Source: Pelomonas sp047654805 (GTDB lineage: Bacteria > Pseudomonadota > Gammaproteobacteria > Burkholderiales > Burkholderiaceae_C). From it: DNA of 64,000 nt. Under the pieces are notes generated by a model. The model made no database searches. It was given only the letters and a program-made list of their open reading frames with translations, and had not been told where the DNA came from. Below, piece by piece: positions 25,489 through 33,643 of this stretch; position 1 is the stretch's first letter; each line of letters begins with the position of its first letter. The position numbers and the translations under genes are program-made. The stretch lies in NCBI RefSeq assembly GCF_047654805.1, contig NZ_JASGIV010000001.1:2976001-3040000 (forward strand), given 5' to 3'.

Positions 25489-26213
25489 TGCTGTACGGTT
25501 CCCTGCGCGAGCGGTCCTACAGCCGGCTGTTGACCTTCGAGGCGGCCCGTCTGCTGGAGGCCATGGGTGCAGAGATACGAATCTTTGACCCTAGCGGGCT
25601 CCCGTTGCCCGATGACGCGCCAGACACTCACCCCAAGGTACAAGAGCTGCGCCAGCTCGCCGCCTGGTCCGAGGGCATGGTCTGGACATCGCCCGAACGG
25701 CATGGCGCCATGACGGGCATCATGAAGGCCCAGATTGACTGGATTCCGCTGTCGTCAGGCTCAGTGCGGCCCACGCAGGGTAAGACGCTGGCGGTGATGC
25801 AGGTGTCGGGCGGGTCGCAGTCGTTCAACGCCGTGAACCAGATGCGAGTGCTCGGGCGCTGGATGCGGATGCTGACGATCCCCAACCAGTCGTCGGTGGC
25901 GAAGGCCTTCGCCGAGTTCACCGACGAGGGTCGCATGAAGCCGTCGTCGTTCTATGACCGCGTGGTGGACGTGATGGAGGAGCTGTTCAAGTTCACGCTG
26001 CTGACGCGCGACCTCAATCCCTACCTGCTGAGCCGCTATAGCGAGCGAAAGGAAAGCACGGCGGAGCTAGGCCGGCGCGTCGACTTGGACGCGGCGGTCG
26101 GCGCGGCCTCCTGTGGCTGTAGCCCCGCCAACTGCGCGTCGAAGGCAACACCTGCAGCCGTGCCAGTCGTCGTGGCCGAGACATCGGCGCAACCAGCGCG
26201 CCGCCGCAACTGA
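25368..26213 (+). CDS. arsH: ArsH, NADPH-dependent FMN reductase / organoarsenical oxidase
   Basis: The product has 281 residues from ATG 25368. Flavodoxin-fold motifs are LMLYGSLRERSYSRLL (about 37, FMN phosphate loop), WTSPERHGAMTGIMKAQIDWIPL (about 103) and the GGSQSFNAVNQMR region (about 145). The C-terminal extension after about residue 230 (SCGCSPANCASK) is cysteine-containing and probably disordered. ArsH oxidises trivalent methylated arsenicals and is a standard member of ars operons with arsR, arsC and aquaporins. The MFS gene follows 2 bases later. Confidence 0.92.
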   Translation: MSDRLFPDATFPALSAALLDVPIQERLVVPVPSRHRPRILMLYGSLRERSYSRLLTFEAARLLEAMGAEIRIFDPSGLPLPDDAPDTHPKVQELRQLAAWSEGMVWTSPERHGAMTGIMKAQIDWIPLSSGSVRPTQGKTLAVMQVSGGSQSFNAVNQMRVLGRWMRMLTIPNQSSVAKAFAEFTDEGRMKPSSFYDRVVDVMEELFKFTLLTRDLNPYLLSRYSERKESTAELGRRVDLDAAVGAASCGCSPANCASKATPAAVPVVVAETSAQPARRRN

Positions 26214-26215
26214 GG

Positions 26216-27415
26216 ATGGCCAACGGCCGGTTGCACGTCGTAGCCGCACTGGGCATCGTCCAGACCATTGCCTGGGCGTCGTCGTACTACCTGCCGGCGC
26301 TGCTGGCCAGACCCATGGCGCGCGAGCTGGGCCTGGCCGAACCCACGGTGTTCGCAGCCTTCTCAGCGGCGCTGGTCATTTCCGCGCTCGTGGGCCCACA
26401 TGCAGGCCGGTTCATCGACCGCTGGGGCGGTCGTCCAGTGTTGGTGACCACCAGCGCAGTGTTCGCGCTGGGGCTCGCGATGATGGCGCTGTCCACCGGG
26501 CCCATGAGCTTGTTCGCGGCCTGGCTGGTGATGGGCGTCGCGATGGGCGGCGGCCTCTATGAGGCGGCGTTCGCGTCGCTCGTGCGCCTGTATGGGCACG
26601 AGGCACGCGGCGCCATCACGGGCATCACGCTGATCGCTGGCTTCGCCAGCACCGTGGGATGGCCGCTGACGGCGCTGCTGGAGCATGCCTGGGGCTGGCG
26701 CGGCGCCTGCGCTTGCTGGGCGACGCTGCACCTGTTGGTGGGCCTGCCGCTGAATGCTGGGTTGCCCAGAGTTGGCCCAGCTGCCACGGCCGCCCTTGGG
26801 GATATGGCTATCAAATCTGAGTCGCCAGTTGACGGCCCGCCGCTCAGAACCGCAGTGCTGCTGGCCTGGGTGTTTGCTGTCACCTGGTTCATCAGTACCG
26901 CCATGGCCGCGCACCTGCCTCACCTTCTGGGCGCCATGGGCGCCGCGCCAGGCGCAGTCGTCGCCATCGGCGCGCTGGTCGGGCCGGCCCAGGTGGCAGG
27001 GCGGCTGCTGGAGTTCGGGCTCCTGAGACGCATGCACCCTTTGCAGTCAGCGCGGGTCGCGACTCTCATGCATCCGCTCGGTGCCGCGCTGCTGGCCGTG
27101 CTGGGTGCGCCGGCCGCAGCGTCCTTCGCACTGCTACACGGTGCTGGCAACGGCATCCTGACCATCGCCAAGGGCACCCTGCCACTAGCGCTCTTCGGGC
27201 CGGCGGGCTACGGGCATCGGCAGGGGCTGCTGATGATGCCGGCGCGGCTCGCGCAGGCACTGTCACCGTGGCTGTTCGGTCTGATACTGAGCCGCTTCGG
27301 CACTACTGCGCTGTGGTTCTCGGCGGGCGTCGGGCTCACTGCCCTGGTGGCGCTGCTTCTGATCCGTGTCGAATCGGCGCGCCGCGCAGGAGGCGAACTG
27401 CCCAGCGACGCTTGA
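26216..27415 (+). CDS. MFS transporter at end of ars operon, probable arsenic exporter
   Basis: The product has 399 residues with about 12 hydrophobic segments and an MFS A-type loop (GRFIDRWGGRPVL, about 63-75). The first helices (IAWASSYYLPALLARPMARELGL) resemble transporters annotated as arsenic efflux MFS (ArsK-like) in ars operons. No ArsB or Acr3 gene is visible in the window, so this protein and the aquaporin are the only candidates for arsenical export here. The substrate assignment comes from operon context, not from a diagnostic residue. Confidence 0.75.
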   Translation: MANGRLHVVAALGIVQTIAWASSYYLPALLARPMARELGLAEPTVFAAFSAALVISALVGPHAGRFIDRWGGRPVLVTTSAVFALGLAMMALSTGPMSLFAAWLVMGVAMGGGLYEAAFASLVRLYGHEARGAITGITLIAGFASTVGWPLTALLEHAWGWRGACACWATLHLLVGLPLNAGLPRVGPAATAALGDMAIKSESPVDGPPLRTAVLLAWVFAVTWFISTAMAAHLPHLLGAMGAAPGAVVAIGALVGPAQVAGRLLEFGLLRRMHPLQSARVATLMHPLGAALLAVLGAPAAASFALLHGAGNGILTIAKGTLPLALFGPAGYGHRQGLLMMPARLAQALSPWLFGLILSRFGTTALWFSAGVGLTALVALLLIRVESARRAGGELPSDA

Positions 27416-27536
27416 AAGCAAAGGCCGGCGCATAGCACAGGCCCCAGTCTCAGTTCAGAGAGAACTTGCAGCCAGCACAGCAGCGCGTGACGCGGCAGGC
27501 GATGTGGCCGGCTCAACCCGCGGCCGGAAACTCATC

Positions 27537-27587
27537 TATTTGTTGATTTCAAAAGGGGCTTTCAGCCCCTCACTCCCACTCGATCAT
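27537..27587. repeat. Copy 1 of guaA 3'-end attachment-like sequence
   Basis: The 19-bp core CCCCTCACTCCCACTCGAT (27566-27584) is identical to 31215-31233 and 50201-50219; at the last site it is the end of guaA. The left arm (TTTGTTGATTTCAAAAGGGG) resembles the sequence left of the guaA copy. It most likely marks the outer (left) end of material inserted at guaA. Confidence 0.75.
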
Positions 27588-27684
27588 CAAAAAGACGCCC
27601 AAACCCGCGTAGTCCTGCATCCAAAGTCTCGGCCTAACTCACAGGCCAGTGTGAAGCTGTGAGCCATCGCGTCAGCCCTCCCCA

Positions 27685-28725
27685 TCATCCGCCGCCTGCA
27701 ACCCGTGCCAGCGCTTCCTCAAGCGCCTGGCGGTCTGCCGCGCGCTTGTCTGCCGTGCGCTGCGCGAGGTTGTGCAGCTTGCGCCGCACACCCGGCAACT
27801 CCGCCGCATGCGCAAGCCCGATCAGGCCGAAGTCCGGCTGCTCGTTCTCCACGGAGCACAGGAACGCACACGACGGCTCATCCAGCCACGCTGCCACACG
27901 CGACAACAGGCGCTCGCGGCTTTCCAGCAAGGCTCCGACCTCAACGGGCTCGGTCGTCATGCCTTTGAAATGCGCCTCAAAAGTGGCCTCGAAATCGGCA
28001 GGCGCGCGCGGCGCCAGCATCTCCCACGCCGGTTTGGGGCTGCAAGTCAGGTACACGAGGAAGGTGCGCCAGAGCATCTCATCCGCCCGTTCATCGTTCA
28101 GCAGCAAGCCCACATCGAAAAGATCGCGCGGATGCTGCCGCGACAGCGCCGCCGCGAGCTTGCCGGCATAGAGGTCGGCGAAATCCAGCACCTGCACCTC
28201 GGCGAAGCCGAATGCGTCCGCCACCCGCGGGCGCACCACCATTCTGCGCACCGGATGCACCGTGCCGCGCATCACCGGCGTCGTCTCGATCTGCACGCGC
28301 GCGCGGCCGCGGCTAGCCACCAGCCGCGTGACCGTCCCTGCGCCCTCGCCCACCGAGGTCTGCACCTGCAGTTGCAACGGGCGGGCGCGCAGCACGTCTG
28401 CCAATCGCCCAAGGGCTTCGGCAATCAGCTTCGCATCCTCGGCATAGTCGTGGACAGGCAGCCAGGCCAGATCGATATCCACCGACAAGCGCGGCAGGTC
28501 GTGCTCGAAGAGGTTGATGGCCGTGCCGCCCTTGAGCGCAAAGTGCGGCTCCTGCGCGAGCACCGGCAGGACATCGACCAGCAGCCGCACCCGGTCGGTG
28601 TAGCGCCGATCCCAATGGTCAAGCCAGGTGCTAATCGAGGTCCCCCGGCAGGGTGATCTGGTAAGTCGGATGCAAGCGCCCGCCGGGCACCAGCGCGCGC
28701 TTGCCCCGGCCCAGTTCAACCCCAT
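27685..28725 (-). CDS. AbiEii/AbiGii family nucleotidyltransferase toxin
   Basis: The nucleotidyltransferase core FALKGGTAINLFEHDLPRLSVDIDLAWLP contains the GG-x-(x)-N and S-x-D-x-D catalytic elements of AbiEii toxins. The C-terminal part is alpha-helical. The start is uncertain: ATG 28725 overlaps the antitoxin gene by 95 bases, while GTG 28590 starts inside the conserved DRVRLLVDVLP region and would remove about 15 conserved residues. In characterised AbiE systems this enzyme transfers nucleotides and halts growth; the target here is unknown. It lies within the segment between attachment-like copies 1 and 2. Confidence 0.82.
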   Translation of the reverse strand: MGLNWAGASARWCPAGACIRLTRSPCRGTSISTWLDHWDRRYTDRVRLLVDVLPVLAQEPHFALKGGTAINLFEHDLPRLSVDIDLAWLPVHDYAEDAKLIAEALGRLADVLRARPLQLQVQTSVGEGAGTVTRLVASRGRARVQIETTPVMRGTVHPVRRMVVRPRVADAFGFAEVQVLDFADLYAGKLAAALSRQHPRDLFDVGLLLNDERADEMLWRTFLVYLTCSPKPAWEMLAPRAPADFEATFEAHFKGMTTEPVEVGALLESRERLLSRVAAWLDEPSCAFLCSVENEQPDFGLIGLAHAAELPGVRRKLHNLAQRTADKRAADRQALEEALARVAGGG

Positions 28726-29443
28726 CGAGGGGTACGTGAGACAGCCACGCATGCTTGTGGCGTTCGGCCAGGGCCAGGAACAGCCGCTTCGCCTTGATGC
28801 TGTGGCAGTGGCGCAGCATCAGACCGACACGCTGCGGCCGCAGCGTCGTCATCGCCTGCATCAGCGCATCAGCCTCATAGACCAGCGCCGCATCCGACAC
28901 GCCATCGCACAGCTCCAGCATGGCCCGCTCGGGCGTGGAGCACACCAGTGCCGACTCGGCACCCGAGTCCATCCGATGCCACGCCAGCCCCTGCCCGGCC
29001 AGCACGGACTCGGATACCTCGGCCGTGAACGACACGGCAGGCAGATCGAACGGCCCCTTGCCCAGGAACGCGAAGCGCTCCTGCAGCGGCAGCTTGCTCA
29101 TCCAGCCTGGCGGCCGCTCCGGCCCATAGAGGGTAATCGTCCCGGCATCGCCCAGGCGCAGGTAGTGCTCGTGCCCCTGCAGGGTCAGCCCGAAGCGCCC
29201 CCCTACATGCAGCGGCATCCGCTCTCCGGCTTGCAGGCTGCGCACCACACCATCCCACTGCAGACGCCCGCCTTGGCGCAGGTACACACCACGGGCCGGC
29301 GAAACTAGCCAGCCACTGCCCACATAGCGTGCGACGAGGCTGTTCGAGTAGCCGTGCGCCCGTAGCCAACGACTGGAAACCAGGCGCGTGTCGCCCAGAT
29401 CGGCCAAGAGGCGGTTCAGCTTTCCTGCATTTTGGTCACCCAT
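28631..29443 (-). CDS. AbiEi-type antitoxin (winged-helix transcriptional regulator)
   Basis: The product has 270 residues from ATG 29443 (MGDQNAGKLNRLL); the longer reading runs into promoter-like AT-rich DNA. The N-terminal winged helix (LVSSRWLRAHGYSNSLVARYVGSGWLVSPARGVYLR, about 22-57) is followed by a long C-terminal domain typical of AbiEi (TPERAMLELCDGV near 165). AbiEi both neutralises AbiEii and represses its own promoter. Toxin gene order and overlap follow the AbiE pattern. The pair is likely an addiction or phage-defence module of the island. Confidence 0.8.
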   Translation of the reverse strand: MGDQNAGKLNRLLADLGDTRLVSSRWLRAHGYSNSLVARYVGSGWLVSPARGVYLRQGGRLQWDGVVRSLQAGERMPLHVGGRFGLTLQGHEHYLRLGDAGTITLYGPERPPGWMSKLPLQERFAFLGKGPFDLPAVSFTAEVSESVLAGQGLAWHRMDSGAESALVCSTPERAMLELCDGVSDAALVYEADALMQAMTTLRPQRVGLMLRHCHSIKAKRLFLALAERHKHAWLSHVPLDGVELGRGKRALVPGGRLHPTYQITLPGDLD

Positions 29444-29508
29444 AGTGCTCAAAATACAGCTTTCTCGAACCCATACCAAGTCTCGATAGTTCGTCAAACT
29501 GGAAATTC

Positions 29509-29525
29509 GATCACTTAAAGTGATC
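29509..29525. promoter_or_regulatory. 17-bp palindrome upstream of abiEi-abiEii, candidate operator
   Basis: GATCACTT-A-AAGTGATC is a perfect palindrome about 66 bases upstream of the antitoxin start, in an AT-rich stretch unlike the surrounding DNA. AbiEi-type regulators bind inverted repeats at their own promoters, so this is a candidate operator. The loop of one base makes a terminator unlikely even though T residues follow. Confidence 0.5.
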
Positions 29526-29812
29526 TTTTTGCAACAACAATAAACCACCCGCCGTCCATCGGCGGAACGTTCCAAGAGGATCTGCATGCGATCCCCCTGT
29601 TACACGGTCGCACTCAGTACCGGCACCACCACGTTCCGGGTCGTACCGGGACGGCAACACAAACCGGGTGACCGCAACATCGGATTCATCCCATCGAGGT
29701 TCATGCGGGCTCATCTAAAACAAGGACTGCCAAACTTGCGCGCCGCCGGAGCGCCTGATGGCCCTTGAGCACCACCTCTTTCCATCCAAAAGCCGGTCGG
29801 TTGTCAGCGCCC

Positions 29813-29962
29813 TGACGGTATTCGGGGGTAGCTCCGATCCAGAGCTGACGGTATCAACAACAGCTTCCCCGGAGGAACTGACGGTATCGGCGTCAGGGCC
29901 GCTCCCACATCTTGGCGGTACCCGCGGTCGAAGCGTCCTGGCACCCCGGTCTGATACCGTCA
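29813..29962. repeat. Cluster of TGACGGTATC decamer repeats (set 1)
   Basis: Direct copies are at 29813-29822 (last base T), 29846-29855 and 29879-29888, spaced 33 bases apart. An inverted copy is at 29953-29962. The regular 33-base period suggests a protein-binding array. Confidence 0.7.
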
Positions 29963-30034
29963 AGTCAGTGCCATGTTGCGCCATCAAGCGCCACGGAAGT
30001 CCACCGACGCAACCCAACGACTGTTTGCGTTCGC

Positions 30035-30469
30035 CTAGACCCCAATGAGCGTCTTGGCCGTGGGCAACATCTCTTCCAAGATGGCCCGCAGCGCATCCGC
30101 ATCAGCCTTCGTGATGGGAGGCAGCGGCGCGCGATACGTCACCCGATTGCGGACATCGTGCAGTCTGCTGAGAACGCTCAGCTTGGGGACATCAAGCTTA
30201 AGGTCGACCGCCACCCGCTTGATGGCCGTCGCACGGTGACTGCCCGTATCGGCCGGCCGCACCTCGTAGAACTCGAGCACGGCCATGACGACACTGAACA
30301 TCCCCTCATACGCGAGGAAGAACCTGGCCGAGTCCGGCATGGTGAGCTTGGCAGCAGCCGCCATGTCGTCAGCCGTCCGCAGGAACTGGGCAATGGAGTC
30401 CTTGTTGGACACCGCCTCCTTGAAGCTGCCAGTCTTCAGGAGTCCGTCGTACTCAGGTGGTCTCGGCAC
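30035..30469 (-). CDS. HEPN-like domain protein paired with nucleotidyltransferase
   Basis: The product has 144 residues, all alpha-helical, with RLHDVRNRVTYRAPLP at about 102-117. The HEPN signature R-x4-6-H appears here as R107-N-x3-Y112, with tyrosine at the histidine position, a variant found in some HEPN subfamilies. The upstream MNT gene overlaps by 17 bases. MNT-HEPN pairs are type VII toxin-antitoxin systems in which the nucleotidyltransferase modifies the HEPN RNase near its motif. The tyrosine could reduce RNase activity or be the modified residue; neither is shown. Confidence 0.7.
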   Translation of the reverse strand: MPRPPEYDGLLKTGSFKEAVSNKDSIAQFLRTADDMAAAAKLTMPDSARFFLAYEGMFSVVMAVLEFYEVRPADTGSHRATAIKRVAVDLKLDVPKLSVLSRLHDVRNRVTYRAPLPPITKADADALRAILEEMLPTAKTLIGV

Positions 30470-31022
30470 GTATCGCCTCCATCAAGTCAACGCGCGGCCC
30501 CTTCTTGATGGCAGCCAGCACCGGGTCATCAGCGGCCCACTCCTGAGGCGAATAGACGTTCACGTGAACTGAACGCCCCAGTTCACTTTGAACTGCGTCG
30601 AGCAGCGGAGAGACGTCGAACAAGTCGACATCACCCACGACAGCCACGTCGATGTCGCTCTCGCTGGTGTCGGTACCTGAGGCCACCGAGCCGAAGACGA
30701 ATGCCTCCGTCAGTCGGCTTGCAATCGGAGCGAGGACCTTGGCCAGCGGTTCAGTCAGCCCAACCGTCTTCAGCACCATCTGCCGGAGCTCGGGATAGAG
30801 CACGAACTGTGGATTGGCGGACAACCTGCGTTGGTTGCCGACCTTTCGCTCGCGCAGGAGACCGGAATCAACCCATCGCTTGAGTACGGTGCTCCCTGCC
30901 CCCCTGCTGCTGCCCATGTGCTTCAGCAGTTCAAGGGTCCCAAAGTCTTGGTCCGGGCGAACCAACACCAGGCTCATCAACCGCTGCTCGGACTTGGACA
31001 GGAAGGCGTCAAGAGGCCGCAT
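30453..31022 (-). CDS. Nucleotidyltransferase with N-terminal winged helix (MNT antitoxin-like)
   Basis: The product has 189 residues. Residues about 10-75 form a winged-helix DNA-binding domain (TVLKRWVDSGLLRERKVGNQRRLSAN). Residues 108-130 carry the minimal nucleotidyltransferase motif FVFGSVASGTDTSESDIDVAVVG with G111-S112 and D123-x-D125. It overlaps the HEPN gene by 17 bases, implying coupled expression. Fusion of a wHTH to the MNT suggests it also represses the pair. The start ATG 31022 lies close to attachment-like copy 2. Confidence 0.78.
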   Translation of the reverse strand: MRPLDAFLSKSEQRLMSLVLVRPDQDFGTLELLKHMGSSRGAGSTVLKRWVDSGLLRERKVGNQRRLSANPQFVLYPELRQMVLKTVGLTEPLAKVLAPIASRLTEAFVFGSVASGTDTSESDIDVAVVGDVDLFDVSPLLDAVQSELGRSVHVNVYSPQEWAADDPVLAAIKKGPRVDLMEAIRAETT

Positions 31023-31117
31023 GACATTTTCCTAAATTGGGAATGAATGTACTCATTTAAGGAACCAACGTCAAGCGGCCTACCAACCCCGCCCTGCGGG
31101 AGGCGCATTACCTCTAT

Positions 31118-31236
31118 CAGATCAACAACTTACGGCCACTTAGACCTCGATTTCACGTCCACTTGCAGCGGCAAGGACCGAATCCAAGCTGTTGATTTGT
31201 ATAGGACTTTTAGACCCCTCACTCCCACTCGATTGT
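31118..31236. repeat. Copy 2 of guaA 3'-end attachment-like sequence with inverted arms
   Basis: The core CCCCTCACTCCCACTCGAT is at 31215-31233. To its left, ATCAACAACTTA (31121-31132) and AAGCTGTTGATTT (31186-31198) form imperfect inverted arms about 53 bases apart. The same two arms precede the guaA copy at 50115-50183, so homology extends well beyond the core. Confidence 0.75.
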
Positions 31237-31294
31237 CAACCTAACCGACCACCTACTGGGATAAATGGAGAAAAGCGCCCTCCCCAGTTCGCTC

Positions 31295-31481
31295 GATACC
31301 GTCTGAGACGCCGGCGAATCAGGTTCGCTTGCACGGATCCCAAATCGTCCCCCACCGTCTCACCCCAAACTGCCTCCAGTTGGGAGTACGTCCTAACAGT
31401 AGCAGAACCGCCCGAGACCGCAAAATTGACGGTATCAGGAGTTCAAAAACCGAGCCGTTTGACGGTATCAACGACGGTATC
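31295..31481. repeat. Cluster of TGACGGTATC repeats (set 2)
   Basis: Copies are at 31427-31436 and 31460-31469 (again 33 bases apart), a one-mismatch copy at 31472-31481 and an inverted one-mismatch copy at 31295-31304. They lie just inside the iron island from attachment-like copy 2. Confidence 0.7.
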
Positions 31482-31564
31482 GGCTCGGATCAACCGAAGG
31501 GGATGCGTGGGGACTCGCTGCTGTGGATGCTGTCATGGCCGCGCTCTGTGAGTTGCCCGGACGC

Positions 31565-33505
31565 TCATCGCGGCTGCTCTTGTTGAGACTGCGCGCGGCC
31601 ATGCCAAAGGAAGAATGCCAGCACGACGGCGAGGACCACGGCCTGGGCGGCAAGGCCGATGGTCGAGGGGTACACCCCCAGCAGCTCAAACCGAGGAGCC
31701 GTCAGCGCGCTCGGTGCAATCCAGCCTGCCTCCTGCAGCGCGGCCACACCCTTGCCCGTCAGCACCACGGCGAGCACCGCAACCAGCCACGAACTGGCAG
31801 AGAAGAACTTGCCGATGGGCAGCCGGGCGCTGAAGCGCAGCAGCAGGACGGTGATGGCCATCAGGCAGACGACGCCCGTCGCCAACCCGGCCAGGATGGC
31901 GTGGTCGTTGCCCTGGCCCCAGAGCGCCGCGTAGAACAGGATGGTTTCAAAGACCTCGCGATACACCGCGATGAAGGCCAGGCCGAACATGAAGAACGCC
32001 GACTTGCGGTTCAGCGCCGCAGACATGCGTTCACGCAGGTAGGTCTGCCACTGGCCGGCGACGCTCTTCTGGTGCATCCAGACGCCGACGCTCACGAGCA
32101 CGGCCGCAGCGAAGAGGCTCGATAGCCCTTCCGTCACTTCCCGGTTCGCGCCGCTGATGGTGACGAGATACGTCGCCGCACCCCACGTCGCCGCGCCCGC
32201 GAGGAGCGCTGTCACCCACCCTGCGTGCACGTAGGCCAGGACATCTGGGCGTTCCGCCTTGCGCAGGAAAGCAATCATGGCGACGACAACCAGGAGGGCT
32301 TCAAGGCCTTCGCGCAACAGGATGGTGAGGCTGCCCAGGAAGGCGGCCGTTGCGTCCGCCCGCGAGTCTGCAAGCACCTGGTCGCCCAGCGTGAAGAGCC
32401 GCTCAACATCGGCTGCAGCTGCGGCCACCTGGTCAACCGGGGCTTTGTCCGAGATGCGCGAACGGTAGAGGCTCATCCCCACTTCAATCTGGTTCTTCAG
32501 CGATCCGTCCTTGGCCGCGAGCGCCTGCTCGTAAGGCTCGACACCGTCCAGGTAGGACGACAGGGCCAGGTCCTGCGCCTTCTTCAGGTCGCCGGCCTTG
32601 TAAGCCGCCAGGCTGTCCTCAAGCTGCTTGCGCGCGAGCGTCAAGCCACCTGTGGGTGCCTGGTTCAGCACCTCCGGGCTTGCATGCAGATAGGCCATGA
32701 CCGCACTCGCGTCCTTGGCGCCCAGCGCCTCGACCAGGTCGTTCTGCGTCAGGCCCACGAAGCGGTCGAGATTGGAGATGGCGGCTTTCGCCTTCCCGCC
32801 TTCCGCCCAGACTTTCTTGCCTTGCTCGACCTCGCTGCCGTCATGCGCGAAGGTGCCCAGGTAGGTGGCCACTGCCCATCGGTCCTCTTCGGAGAGCTGA
32901 CTGAACGCGGGCATCGCTGTACCGGCGATGCCTTGCGACACCGCCTGGTAGAGGGCAAAGAGGCTGCGCTGGCTTGCGCGCTCCTTGTCGGTGAAGGCGA
33001 TGGGTGTTGGGTCCAACGATTTCCCAACGGGCCCGTCGCCGTTGCCGGTCGCGCCATGGCAGCTGGCGCAGTTCTGCGCGTAGACCTTCTCACCGAGCTT
33101 GACGTCGGGGACAGTCGAGGGCGCCAGCGGCACGGGGTATGCGGCGATGAGGTGTTTGGCCAGCGCCTTCGACAGCGTGCCAACTTTGCCCGCGTCGGCA
33201 CGGGCCGCGATGGCCGCCTCAAGTTCAGCGGCCTGGGCAACCAGCGCCGCCTGCTCGGTCTTGGCTTCCAGCGCGGTGATCTTGGTTCGCGCCGTCAGCG
33301 CGAACTCCTTCATCTCGTCGTACTCGGACTGTGAGACCACCTTGCCATCCTGGACGGCACCGGCGTAGTCGACGGCCAAGTAGTCAAGGATTTGCCAGAC
33401 GCGCTTCACGTCGGCTTCAGACGCCTGCAACACCCCGGAGAAGAGGAACGCGGCGAGGACGGCGAGCATCTTGGCGCTGCGATGGACGGACTTAGTGAGA
33501 CTCAT
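31565..33505 (-). CDS. Cytochrome c-FTR1 fusion iron permease
   Basis: The product has 646 residues from ATG 33505 (MSLTKSVHRS). A signal peptide (about 1-28) is followed by a helical periplasmic region and a c-type cytochrome with CASCH at 146-150. After more helices come about seven membrane segments of FTR1 type, with REGLEALLVV and YREVFETILFYAAL, the paired glutamate motifs for iron translocation. The heme domain suggests electron transfer to or from iron during uptake. It is likely the inner-membrane iron route of this island. Upstream DNA is disrupted by remnants, so its native promoter may be lost. Confidence 0.88.
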   Translation of the reverse strand: MSLTKSVHRSAKMLAVLAAFLFSGVLQASEADVKRVWQILDYLAVDYAGAVQDGKVVSQSEYDEMKEFALTARTKITALEAKTEQAALVAQAAELEAAIAARADAGKVGTLSKALAKHLIAAYPVPLAPSTVPDVKLGEKVYAQNCASCHGATGNGDGPVGKSLDPTPIAFTDKERASQRSLFALYQAVSQGIAGTAMPAFSQLSEEDRWAVATYLGTFAHDGSEVEQGKKVWAEGGKAKAAISNLDRFVGLTQNDLVEALGAKDASAVMAYLHASPEVLNQAPTGGLTLARKQLEDSLAAYKAGDLKKAQDLALSSYLDGVEPYEQALAAKDGSLKNQIEVGMSLYRSRISDKAPVDQVAAAAADVERLFTLGDQVLADSRADATAAFLGSLTILLREGLEALLVVVAMIAFLRKAERPDVLAYVHAGWVTALLAGAATWGAATYLVTISGANREVTEGLSSLFAAAVLVSVGVWMHQKSVAGQWQTYLRERMSAALNRKSAFFMFGLAFIAVYREVFETILFYAALWGQGNDHAILAGLATGVVCLMAITVLLLRFSARLPIGKFFSASSWLVAVLAVVLTGKGVAALQEAGWIAPSALTAPRFELLGVYPSTIGLAAQAVVLAVVLAFFLWHGRAQSQQEQPR

Positions 33506-33562
33506 TTCGGTTCTTGTGCAAAAAGATGGCCCGCGCATTGCGGGCCCATGTAGCCGTGGGAC

Positions 33563-33643
33563 TCAGCGCGTGCTTTTCAGCAGACGCAGGCCGTTGAAAA
33601 TCACCAGCAGGCTGGCGCCCATGTCGGCAAAGACCGTCATACC
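33563..33643 (-). pseudogene. Heavy-metal P-type ATPase, C-terminal remnant
   Basis: About 26 codons on the minus strand read MTVFADMGASLLVIFNGLRLLKSTR and end at a TGA (33563-33565). This is the final membrane helix of CadA/ZntA/CopA-type ATPases. It joins abruptly to istB sequence on the other side, so the rest of the gene was lost by an insertion or deletion. Confidence 0.65.

Larger units (their letters stand above)
29444..30034. other. Non-coding interval with abiE promoter palindrome and TGACGGTATC repeats
   Basis: About 590 bases hold no supported gene. The left part is AT-rich and contains the palindrome at 29509-29525. The right part carries the TGACGGTATC repeat cluster (29813-29962). 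Confidence 0.6.
31023..31564. other. Non-coding island junction
   Basis: These 540 bases contain no supported gene. They hold attachment-like copy 2 and the second TGACGGTATC cluster (31295-31481), and separate the MNT-HEPN pair from the FTR1 permease. Confidence 0.6.
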
